Positions 54,122 to 63,600 of a stretch of DNA of 64,000 bases are shown piece by piece. How positions within the stretch are numbered: position 1 is the stretch's first letter; each line of letters opens with the position of its first letter. A model generated the notes under the pieces. It was given only the letters and a program-made list of their open reading frames with translations, was not told where the DNA came from and did no database searches. This DNA is from JBHJGM01 sp964405825 (GTDB lineage Bacteria; Verrucomicrobiota; Verrucomicrobiia; Opitutales; JBHJGM01), in the NCBI GenBank assembly GCA_964405825.1, contig CAYOPI010000006.1, positions 1 through 64,000 on the forward strand, written 5' to 3'. Both the position numbers and the translations under genes were made by a program.

Positions 54122-56527
54122 ATGACGACCGTAACAACGCCGACGCAGCGGGCCTGCAAACATTGCGGGACGCGGTTTCGTCCGCGCGACGCGTCCGAGC
54201 ACTTTTGCTGCGCGGGCTGCGAGTACGTGCATCGGCTGCTGCACGACCGGGGTCTGACGCGCTTTTACGATCTGAAGGATCGCACGCTGCAGCCGGTTTC
54301 CTCGGCGGTGTTTCATCCCGGCGAGAATCTGGACTGGCTGGACGCGCGCGCGCGGCAGGCCGAGGTTGAGGCGGATGAGGGACGCCCGGCCAATCTGGAG
54401 CTGGGCCTCACCGGTATCTCCTGTGTCGGCTGCGTGTGGCTGGTGGAGAAGGTCTTTGCGGACCAGCCCGGGGCTCTGCGCATCAGCGTAAACGCTCAAC
54501 TGGGCCGCGCACGGCTGCAGTGGCAGCCAGGGGCTTTCGAAATGCGAGCCTTCGCGAGCGAGTTGCAGCGTTTTGGCTATCGGCTCGGCCAACCCGGCAA
54601 CGAGCAGGACGGCGGCGCTCATCAGCGCGGGCTGGGACTGCGCATCGGCGTGTGTGCGTTTCTCGCACTGAACACCATGCTCTTCACCCTGCCCCGCTAC
54701 CTGGGGATGGACGATGACTTCCAGTTCGCGCGGCTGTTTGAGCTGCTCAACGCGCTCTTCGCGACGCTGAGTCTGGCCATCGGCGGGAGCTACTTCATCG
54801 AGCGGGCGGTGCGGGGTCTGCGACGGCGGGTGTTGCACATCGATCTGCCGATTGCGCTGGGGCTGCTGGCGGCCTGGACGGGGTCACTGGTCGGCTGGCT
54901 GCTGGGCGCCGAACGGCTTCTGTACTTTGATTTCGTCAGCATTTTTGTCTTTCTGATGCTGGTGGGCCGCTGGCTGCAGGAGGCTGCGATCGAGCGCAAT
55001 CGCAGCCGTCTGACGGGCGAACGTCCGGACACGTTACAGGTGCGTCGCCTGGGTGAGGATGCCGCAAGTTCGACGTCGCAGGCAAGCGTGCTGGCCTCGG
55101 CGTTGCGCAAGGGCGAGCACTTCGCGGTGCGTCCCGGCCAGGTGGTGCCCGTGCGTGCGCGCCTCCTGCAATCCGAAGCGACGCTCTCGCTGGAGTGGAT
55201 CAACGGCGAGTCCGAGCCTTGCGCATGGAAGCCCGGCCAGATGGTGCCGGCCGGTGCGGTCAACATCTCCGAGCAGCCGCTGGCGTTGGAGGCCCTCGAG
55301 GTCTGGGAGGAGTCGCTCCTGTCGAAGCTGCTGCGCGAGGATGGGAGCGAACATCGCAACCCGCGCCTGGAGCGAATCCTGCGCGTCTACCTCGTCATCG
55401 TGCTCACCCTGGCAACAATCGGCTCGGCGGTCTGGCTGGCGCTTGGGCCCGACTGGACGCGGGCGGTGGAGGTTCTGATTGCGGTTCTGGTCGTCTCCTG
55501 CCCGTGCGCGCTGGGGGTTGCCTGGCCGCTGACCGAAGAGCTGAGCGCGGCCGCGCTGCGGCGGCGCGGGGTGTACCTGCGTGAACCCACCGTGTGGGAA
55601 CGCCTCTCGGCCATCCGCCACATCTTCTTCGACAAGACCGGCACCCTGACCCTTGAATCGCCGCGTCTGCTCAACCCGGAGGCCCTGCAAGCGCTGGCGC
55701 CCGGCAACCGCCACGTGCTCTTTCGGCTGGTCGAAGAGAGTCTGCACCCGGTCGGCCGTTCACTGCGCGAGAACCTGCTGCGACTGCCGGATTTTACCCC
55801 CGAGGCGTATTTAGATTCCGGCGACACACGCTTTGAGGATGTCCCCGGAAAGGGCGTGCTCCTGAGCGACGGTCCCAACCAATGGCGCCTGGGCAGGCCG
55901 GGCTGGGCGAATGACGGAGACGGTTCCGCCGAGGGTGCCGATGCTGTCTTCAGCCACAACGGCGAGGTGCTGGCTCACCTGAGTTTTGCCGACGCCGTTC
56001 GCCGGGATGCTCGCGAGCAACTCCAGCGGCTGCGAGAAAGCGGACACGAACTGGCAATTCTCTCGGGTGATCGTCAGGGGAAAGTGGATACGATGGCGGA
56101 GGCGCTCGGGCTTGAGGCCGCGTCAGCCCGAGGTGGCCTTAGCCCGGAGCAGAAGCAGGCGGCCGTTCTTGAAGCCGGTGGTTCATCGGTGTTGATGGTT
56201 GGCGACGGTGCGAATGATTCGCTGGCCTTTGATGCGGCGGGCGTCCGCGCAACCCCGGTGGTCGACAAGGGGCTGCTCGAACAGAAGGCGGACTTCTATT
56301 TTCTCGGGCAGGATCTGACGGGAATCCAGAGCGTGTTCGCCGTGGGCCGCCGCCGACAACGGGCTCTGCGGCAGGTCTTTGCCTTCACCACGACCTACAA
56401 CCTGACGGTGGTGACGGTGGCGCTGGCCGGCTGGATGAGCCCCCTGCTGGCGGCAATTCTGATGCCGTTGAGTTCGCTGGCCTCGCTGGCGCTGGCAGTG
56501 GGCGGCATGCGCCCGGGAAGGCGCTGA
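54122..56527 (+). CDS. ccoI: Copper-translocating P-type ATPase CcoI
   Basis: An 801-residue P1B-type ATPase. The N-terminus has a cysteine-rich zinc-ribbon-like segment (CKHCG, CCAGC), then a heavy-metal domain with CVGC at 101-104. Eight membrane helices follow, with CPC in SCPCALGVAWP (about 460), the phosphorylation site DKTGTLT (about 503), HP in SLHPVGRS, and GDGANDSLAF (about 694). The actuator motif is NGES in place of TGES. CcoI exports Cu(I) for cbb3 assembly. Its stop codon abuts the hrpA stop in TGATCA. Confidence 0.92.
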   Translation: MTTVTTPTQRACKHCGTRFRPRDASEHFCCAGCEYVHRLLHDRGLTRFYDLKDRTLQPVSSAVFHPGENLDWLDARARQAEVEADEGRPANLELGLTGISCVGCVWLVEKVFADQPGALRISVNAQLGRARLQWQPGAFEMRAFASELQRFGYRLGQPGNEQDGGAHQRGLGLRIGVCAFLALNTMLFTLPRYLGMDDDFQFARLFELLNALFATLSLAIGGSYFIERAVRGLRRRVLHIDLPIALGLLAAWTGSLVGWLLGAERLLYFDFVSIFVFLMLVGRWLQEAAIERNRSRLTGERPDTLQVRRLGEDAASSTSQASVLASALRKGEHFAVRPGQVVPVRARLLQSEATLSLEWINGESEPCAWKPGQMVPAGAVNISEQPLALEALEVWEESLLSKLLREDGSEHRNPRLERILRVYLVIVLTLATIGSAVWLALGPDWTRAVEVLIAVLVVSCPCALGVAWPLTEELSAAALRRRGVYLREPTVWERLSAIRHIFFDKTGTLTLESPRLLNPEALQALAPGNRHVLFRLVEESLHPVGRSLRENLLRLPDFTPEAYLDSGDTRFEDVPGKGVLLSDGPNQWRLGRPGWANDGDGSAEGADAVFSHNGEVLAHLSFADAVRRDAREQLQRLRESGHELAILSGDRQGKVDTMAEALGLEAASARGGLSPEQKQAAVLEAGGSSVLMVGDGANDSLAFDAAGVRATPVVDKGLLEQKADFYFLGQDLTGIQSVFAVGRRRQRALRQVFAFTTTYNLTVVTVALAGWMSPLLAAILMPLSSLASLALAVGGMRPGRR

Positions 56528-59500
56528 TCACTCCGCGCGGAGCCGGCGCACCTTCTCCTGTAGTTTTTTTTCGGATACAGGCTCGGCCGTCCCAAGTTCC
56601 TGTGCGTAGATCGAAACCTTCAGCTCCTCGATCAGCCAGCGCAGCTCTTCGAGTTCGGCACGCTTGCGGGCGCGGCGCCTGGGGTCGCGCATGGCCTCGT
56701 TGTAGGCCTGGACGAAAGGAGCGATGCGGGCGGCCTTCCGGGCATCACGCGCGGGATCGAGACGGGCGCGTTCGGCGCGTTTCTTCAGGGCACGCAGGTA
56801 GCGCTCGAGGCGTTCAAACCGAGTGAAGGGCACCCGCTGGCAGACGTCGGCGGGAACGAGCCGCTCGGCCTCGGGCTTGAGTCCCTTGATGCCGCTGTCG
56901 CCGAGGACCAGGCGCTGGCGCAGCTCGAGCAGACGCTTGAGCTGATCGACCAGCCGCGGGACAAGGCCGCGCAGGCGCTCCTTCGCCGTTTCGGTGCATT
57001 GCCGGAACTTCGCCTGCTGCAAAGGTAGGATCGTCGCGGGCAGCAGAAGGGTCTGGCGAAGATTGGCCAGCAGCTGCGAGCGCACGTCCTCCAGCGGGCC
57101 CAGGGTGATGAGCAGCGGGCCGACCTTCCGCAGGTCCTTGAGGTCTTTCTCCAGCCAGGCAAACTCGCGGCCGAGTTCGCGTTCGGCCAGTTGGAGCCAG
57201 CCGCCGCGGGTGACCTGAAGGGCTTCGTCGCGGGTTGGCACGAGGACCACGGAGACGGTCTGGTCGGCGTTCGCGCGCAGCGCCGGCCAGGCCGTGACGG
57301 TCACTTCTCCAACCAGACCGACCTCGACGGTTTCGGGCAAATCGCCGAAGGTCCACTCGGAGAGTCCCGACTGCTCCCAACGGGCCCGAGCGCGTTTCCA
57401 AAGGCCCGCCGGACCCACTTCGCCTCCCTGGGCCCGGGTCTGTTGACGCTTGCGAAACTCCGAGCGCAGGCGATCCCAGTCGCGGTCGGCGGCGACGACC
57501 TCCTTGCCCTTCGTATCCGTAAGTTCGATACGGGGGCGAAGGTGCTCGGGAAGGTCTTCTTCCTGCCAGTCCGCGTCGCTTGTCTCCAGATCAAAGAACT
57601 CTTTCACTTTGGCCGCGACCTGGCGGGCAAGCGGATCGGGCGAGGGCTCCAGGTGCTGGCAGATGAAGCGGGCGTTCTCGTTGAGCGGGCTGAGGCGGCG
57701 GCGCTTTTCCTTGGGCAGGTTGCGCAGGAGCAGGCGCACGCGCTCCTCGATGTAGCCGGGCACCAGCCAGTCCAGGACGCCCGGCTGCAAGCCGCCGAAC
57801 TGCTCCAGCGGAACCGAAAGAGTCGCGCCGTCGTCAGCCTGTCCAGGCTTGTAGGCATAGCGCAGGGGCAGGGCCTGGCCATCGATTTGGACGACGTCGG
57901 GGAAGGCCTCGGTGGCGGAAGATTCCGCATCCGAGCCCAGAAGCTGCGCCTCGGTCAGACGCAAAAAGCTGTCGTCACCCTCGTGGCGTCCATTGATGAA
58001 GCAGCGTAACTCGGGGACCGCACTGACGTCCTCCAGGCGCTGCGAGTAGAAGCGGTAGAGACGATCATCCAGAGCGTGCAAAGCGGCCAGACGCAGGCGG
58101 GTCTGACGGTCCTCCACGCGGTGGCGGACTTCGCGGTTGTGCTCGAGGAAGCCGAGCTGCTCCTCGATCGTGTCCTCGACCAGAGCACTGCGGATGAAGA
58201 TGTCGGTGGCCTCCTCCATGTTGTGCTGACCGTAGGCCACGGCCTTGGAGGCGACCTCGAGCCCGTGCAGGTAGAGGCGTTCACGGGCGAGGACGCGGCC
58301 GGCCTTGGCGTCCCAGTAGGGGTCGGCGATGGAGGCCTTGCAGAGGTGACCGCACAGCTCGGGCAACCAGCGAGGCTCGATGCGCGCGACGGTGCGGGCA
58401 AACAGCTGCGAGGTCTCGACCCACTCGGCGCAGAGCAGCCAGGGAGGCGTGCGTCCATCGCGCTGGTCGGGGTTGGCTTCAGGTTTCTTTTTCTTGCCGG
58501 CCTTCTCGGCGCGGCGGTCAAAGAGCACCGAGCCCGGAAAGATGCGCGCGCGGCGTCCGTGGGTGACGCGGTACAGGTTGCCCTCGTCTTTGCGCCCGAT
58601 GTTACCCGGCAGCGCGACGAGCAGACAGCGGTGAATGGAGGCGGCGTCGGCCGGCTTGCCGTCCAGGCGCACGTCTCCGAGGTCGCGCATCACGCGCAGG
58701 AGCTGGTCGTGGATGTCGCGCCACTCGCGCATGCGCAGGTAAGAGAGGAAGTGCGACTCGCAGAAGCGGCGCAGCTGGCGCTGGGAGAGCGTCTCGACCT
58801 CGTCGTGATAGGCCTCCCAGATATTGTAGAGGGTGAGGAAGTCGCTGTGCTCGTGGCGAAAGCGCCGATGCATTCGGTCGGCGGCCTCCTGCTGCTCCAT
58901 CGGGCGCTCGCGCGGGTCCTGGATGGAGAGGCCTGCGGCGATGACAAGCACCTCGGGCAGGCAGTGTTCGCGGCGGGCCTGCAGGAGCATGCGTCCGACG
59001 GTGGGATCGACGGGCAGGCGGGCAAGTTCACGGCCCAAATCGGTCAACTCGTTGGCGTCGTCCAGAGCGCCCAGGTCCTGCAGGAGACGGTAGCCGCCGG
59101 TGATGGCCCGCGTTTCGGGCGGGTCGATGAAGGGGAAGGTCTCGACTTCGCCCAGGCCAAAGGCTTTCAGGCGGAGGATGACGGCGGCGAGGTTGGAGCG
59201 GCGGATCTCGGGTGGGGTGTAGCGGGGACGTGCATTGTAGTCTTTTTCTGAATACAGACGGATGCAAAGCCCCTCGGCGACGCGGCCCGCCCGGCCCTTG
59301 CGCTGGTCGGCGCTGCTCTGGCTGACGGGCTCAATCGGCAGGCGCTGTGTGCGGGTGTGGGCGCTGAAGCGGCTGATACGCGCCGTCCCCGTGTCGATGA
59401 CGAAGCGGATGCCCGGCAGCGTGAGCGAGGTCTCGGCGATGTTCGTGGCAAGGATGATCCGACGCTTCTGAGTGGGCGCGAAGATGCGCTGCTGCTCGGC

Positions 59501-60487
59501 TGCGCTGAGCCGTCCGAAGAGCGGAAGCACCTCGGCCCGGCCCACGCTGTAGCGTTCCAGGAGAGCGCGCACCTCGCGGATCTCGCGCTCGCCGGGAAGG
59601 AAGACCAGGATATCGCCAGGCTGGTTGGCCGCGACGATGTCCTCCACGGTCTGGGCTGCGACATCGAGTTGAGAGACCTCGCCTTCGGCCTCTTCGAGCG
59701 GGCGATAATCCACGGAAACGCGAAAGGTGCGCCCGCTGACCTCGACGACCGGCGCGCCCTCGAAGGCCTCGGCAAAGGCACGGGTGTCGATGGTTGCCGA
59801 AGTGACGATGACGCGCAGATCGTCGCGGCGCTGAATCAGCGTGCGCAGACAGCCCAGAAGGAAATCGATGTTGAGGCTGCGCTCGTGAGCTTCGTCGATG
59901 ATGAGGGCCTCGTATTCGGACAGGTCAGGGTCGTTCTGCAGTTCGTTGAGGAGGATGCCGTCGGTCATGAACTGCACGCAGGTGCGCGGGCTGGTCTTGT
60001 CGGTGAAGCGAATCTTGGCCCCCACCTCCTGGCCCCAGGGGACGTTGAGTTCCTCAGCCACGCGCCGGGAAATCGAGAGGGCGGCCACCCGGCGAGGCTG
60101 CGTGCAGCCGATTTTGCCCGCCGCTCCCAGGCCGGCCGCCAGGCACATTTTCGGCAACTGGGTGGTCTTGCCCGAGCCGGTCTCGCCGGCGATGACCAGC
60201 ACGGGATGCTGCCGGATGAGGTCGACAATCTCCTCGGCGCGCGCGCTAATGGGCAGGAGATCGGGAAAAACGGGTTTGGGCAGCGACTCGCGGCGTTGAG
60301 CGACTTTGGCGGCGGAAGCGTCCACCTGGGCGAGCAGGGCGTCGAGTTTGGGTGCCACGCGGTCGGGGTGCCGGGCTGGCCAGAGGCGATCAAGGCGCTG
60401 ACGAAAGCGAGCCCGGTCTCGCATCGCGCACAACGCCAATCGGTTACGGATCTGCTCCGCAATCGCCTCGGGATTCGAAACGGTCAT
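56528..60487 (-). CDS. hrpA: ATP-dependent RNA helicase HrpA
   Basis: A 1319-residue DEAH-box helicase, full HrpA length. Walker A is GETGSGKTTQLPK, Walker B DEAH in IIDEAHERSLN, motif III SATID, and motif VI QRKGRAGRVAEG. The C-terminal DUF3418 part is complete to the stop. The ATG at 60487 is preferred over the start at 60505. HrpA-type helicases act on stalled ribosomes or structured mRNA. Divergent from the por gene with 176 bp between. Confidence 0.94.
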   Translation of the reverse strand: MTVSNPEAIAEQIRNRLALCAMRDRARFRQRLDRLWPARHPDRVAPKLDALLAQVDASAAKVAQRRESLPKPVFPDLLPISARAEEIVDLIRQHPVLVIAGETGSGKTTQLPKMCLAAGLGAAGKIGCTQPRRVAALSISRRVAEELNVPWGQEVGAKIRFTDKTSPRTCVQFMTDGILLNELQNDPDLSEYEALIIDEAHERSLNIDFLLGCLRTLIQRRDDLRVIVTSATIDTRAFAEAFEGAPVVEVSGRTFRVSVDYRPLEEAEGEVSQLDVAAQTVEDIVAANQPGDILVFLPGEREIREVRALLERYSVGRAEVLPLFGRLSAAEQQRIFAPTQKRRIILATNIAETSLTLPGIRFVIDTGTARISRFSAHTRTQRLPIEPVSQSSADQRKGRAGRVAEGLCIRLYSEKDYNARPRYTPPEIRRSNLAAVILRLKAFGLGEVETFPFIDPPETRAITGGYRLLQDLGALDDANELTDLGRELARLPVDPTVGRMLLQARREHCLPEVLVIAAGLSIQDPRERPMEQQEAADRMHRRFRHEHSDFLTLYNIWEAYHDEVETLSQRQLRRFCESHFLSYLRMREWRDIHDQLLRVMRDLGDVRLDGKPADAASIHRCLLVALPGNIGRKDEGNLYRVTHGRRARIFPGSVLFDRRAEKAGKKKKPEANPDQRDGRTPPWLLCAEWVETSQLFARTVARIEPRWLPELCGHLCKASIADPYWDAKAGRVLARERLYLHGLEVASKAVAYGQHNMEEATDIFIRSALVEDTIEEQLGFLEHNREVRHRVEDRQTRLRLAALHALDDRLYRFYSQRLEDVSAVPELRCFINGRHEGDDSFLRLTEAQLLGSDAESSATEAFPDVVQIDGQALPLRYAYKPGQADDGATLSVPLEQFGGLQPGVLDWLVPGYIEERVRLLLRNLPKEKRRRLSPLNENARFICQHLEPSPDPLARQVAAKVKEFFDLETSDADWQEEDLPEHLRPRIELTDTKGKEVVAADRDWDRLRSEFRKRQQTRAQGGEVGPAGLWKRARARWEQSGLSEWTFGDLPETVEVGLVGEVTVTAWPALRANADQTVSVVLVPTRDEALQVTRGGWLQLAERELGREFAWLEKDLKDLRKVGPLLITLGPLEDVRSQLLANLRQTLLLPATILPLQQAKFRQCTETAKERLRGLVPRLVDQLKRLLELRQRLVLGDSGIKGLKPEAERLVPADVCQRVPFTRFERLERYLRALKKRAERARLDPARDARKAARIAPFVQAYNEAMRDPRRRARKRAELEELRWLIEELKVSIYAQELGTAEPVSEKKLQEKVRRLRAE

Positions 60488-60627
60488 GGTTTGTGCACGA
60501 TTCAAGCTTACTGAAGGGCGTGAGAAAACCGGAAACTCTAGCCGTTGGCCCCACGGGTGTCGATGCCTCAGGGCAATTGAAAGGCTGAGCGCTGCTAAAA
60601 TTTACTATAAGAATTTATTGACGGCCC

Positions 60628-60656
60628 TTAGCCCTGTATTTAGACCGCCTTATACT
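60628..60656 (+). promoter_or_regulatory. Candidate promoter placing the por start near +1
   Basis: TTAGCC at 60628-60633, 17-bp spacer, TATACT at 60651-60656 (five of six -10 matches). The transcription start would fall at about 60663, that is at or next to the ATG at 60664. An alternative pair, TTGACG (60618-60623) with TAGACC (60641-60646), also has a 17-bp spacer. Confidence 0.35.
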
Positions 60657-60663
60657 GAGTCTG

Positions 60664-63600
60664 ATGTATTCCAAGTCCCTTACTGTCAAAGACGCCAACG
60701 AGGCAGCGGCGCAGGTTGCCTACAAGCTCAGTGAGCTTGTGGCGATGTATCCAATCACCCCGTCTTCGCCGATGGCCGAGCACTGCGACGCCTGGTCGGC
60801 GGCCGGGCAAAGCAACCTCTGGGGCACGGTCCCGCAGATTGCGCAGCTTCAGTCCGAAGGCGGCGTGGCCGGCGCGGTCCACGGAGCGCTGCAGGCGGGG
60901 GCGTTGACGACGACCTTCACCGCCTCGCAGGGCCTGCTGCTGATGCTGCCCAACATGTACAAGATCGCGGGGGAGTTGACGCCCTTCTGCATGCATGTGA
61001 CCGCCCGCAGCCTGGCGACGCACGCGCTGTCGATTTTTGGCGACCACTCCGACGTGATGTGCGCGCGGATGACCGGCTTTGGCTTTCTGGCGTCGAACTC
61101 GGTCCAGGAAGCTCACGACCTGGCGGCGATTGCCCACGCGGCGACGCTGGAAGCGCGCATCCCGCTGATTCACTTCTTTGACGGCTTCCGCACTTCGCAC
61201 GAAGTCAACGCCTATACGCCGCTGACCGACGCGCATCTGAAGGAACTGATCTCGGCCGAGGCGATCACGGCCTTCCGGGAGCGCGCGCTGGACCCCAACC
61301 ACCCGGTCATCCGCGGCACGGCGCAGAACCCCGACGTGTTCTTCCAGTGCCGCGAGGCGGCCAACCCGTATTTTGAACAGGCAACTGAGGTGATTGAAGC
61401 AGTGATGGCCCGCTTTGCCAAGCTGACCGGACGCGCGTATCGACCTTTCGAATACGTCGGCGATCCGGAAGCCGAGCGGGTCATCGTGGCGATCGGTTCG
61501 GGCACGGAAACGTGTGAACTGGTCGCCCAGCATTTGAATGAATCCGGCGGTAAGACCGGGCTGGTCAAGGTGCGACTTTACAGGCCCTTCAGCGCGCAGA
61601 AGCTGGCCGAGGCCCTGCCGGCCTCGGTGCGGCGCGTGGCCGTGCTGGACCGGACCAAGGAGCCCGGCGCGGTGGGGGAGCCCCTCTACCAGGACGTGGT
61701 CACCGCGCTCATGGAAACCGGGCGGCTCGGCGAAGTCACGGTGACCGGTGGCCGCTACGGACTGGGCTCAAAGGAGTTCAACCCGGCAATGGCGAAGGCC
61801 GTCTACGACTCACTCGCGGAGGAGAATCCGCGGCGACACTTCACCGTCGGTATCGAGGACGACGTGTCGCGGCTGTCGCTGCCCGTGGACGAGGACTTCC
61901 GCATCGAAGACCCCGACGCAATCCGGGCGGTGTTTTACGGGCTGGGCTCGGACGGCACGGTCGGCGCGAACAAGAACACGATCAAGATCATCGGCGAGTG
62001 CACCGACTACCACGCGCAGGCCTACTTTGTGTACGACTCCAAGAAGTCGGGCGCGCTGACGGTCTCGCACCTGCGCTTCGGCCCCAACCCGATCCGGGCG
62101 CCCTACCTCATCGAGCAGGCGAACTTCGTGGGCTGTCACCAGTGGCAGTTCATCGAGAAGATCGACGTGGCCGAGTCGGTGGCCGAGGGCGGCGTGCTGC
62201 TGCTCAACGCGGTCTTTGCCCCGGACAAACTCTGGGAGCACCTGCCCCGCAACGCCCAGCAGACCATCCTCGAGCGGAAGCTGCGCGTGTATGCCATCGA
62301 CGCTTACAAGGTGGCGCGCGAAGCCGGCATGGGCGGGCGCATCAACACGGTCATGCAGACCGCCTTTTTCGCGCTGTCGGGCGTCCTTCCGGCCGACGAG
62401 GCCATCGCCCAGATCAAGCAGGCGATCGAAAAGACTTACGGCAAGCGCGGACCCGAGATCGTCAAGCGCAACTGCGCCGCGGTGGACCAGACGCTGGCCA
62501 ACCTCTGTGAGGTGCCGGTGCCCGCGGAGGTCACCAGCGACTGGAACGCCGCCCCTACCCTGCTGCCCGACTCCGCGCCGGAGTTCATCCGCACCGTGAC
62601 GGCCGAACTGATGGCCGGCAAAGGCGACCGCCTGCCCGTGAGCGCGTTTCCGGCCGACGGCACCTGGCCCAGCGGCACCGCGAAGTGGGAGAAGCGCTCC
62701 ATCGCCCAGGAGGTGCCAGTGTGGGACCCGTCCATTTGCATCCAGTGCAACAAGTGCGCCCTGGTTTGCCCGCACGCGGCCATTCGCGCGAAGTTCTACG
62801 ACGAGGACGCGCTCAAGGACGCGCCCGAGGACTGGCAGTCGGTCAAGTTCCGCTCGCGCGAGGTTGCCGGAAAGTTCTTCACGATTCAGGTCGCGCCGGA
62901 GGACTGCACGGGCTGCACGCTCTGCGTCCATGTATGCCCGAGCAAGGACAAGCACAACCCGCGGCACAAGGCGATCGACATGACGGCGCTGATCGAGGTG
63001 CGCGAGCGCGAGCAGCGCAAGTTCACCTACTTTGAACAGATCACCCCGCCCGACCGCACCTCGCTCTCGATGGACGTCAAGGGCACGCAGTTCCGACAGC
63101 CCTTGTTCGAGTACTCGGGTGCCTGTGCCGGCTGCGGCGAGACCCCTTACATCAAGCTGCTGACCCAGCTGGTGGGCGACCGGCTGTTGATCGCCAACGC
63201 CACCGGGTGTTCCTCGATTTACGGCGGGAATCTGCCGACCACGCCCTACACGATGGACCACCGGGGCCGTGGCCCGGCCTGGAGCAATTCGCTCTTTGAA
63301 GACAACGCGGAGTTTGGGCTGGGCATGCGCCTGGCCGCCGACAAGCGCCTGGGCATGGCGTTCGAAAAGCTGGAGGCGCTGGCCCAGGGGCTGGACGCCG
63401 ACCTGGTGCAGGCGCTCAAGGGCAATCCGCAAGTGACCGAAGCCCAGGTGCAGGCTCAGCGTGAGTACGTGGAACGGCTCAAGCCGGCGCTGGCGTCATT
63501 GCCGGACGGTGGCGCGCAGGCCCTGTTGGCGAATATCGACGACCTCGTGCGCAAGTCGGTCTGGGTGGTTGGCGGTGACGGCTGGGCCTATGACATCGGC

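Noticed and set aside
61810..63432. A 540-codon minus-strand frame opposite the pyruvate:ferredoxin oxidoreductase
   Set aside because: Opposite-frame shadow of a complete enzyme with visible Fe-S and TPP motifs.
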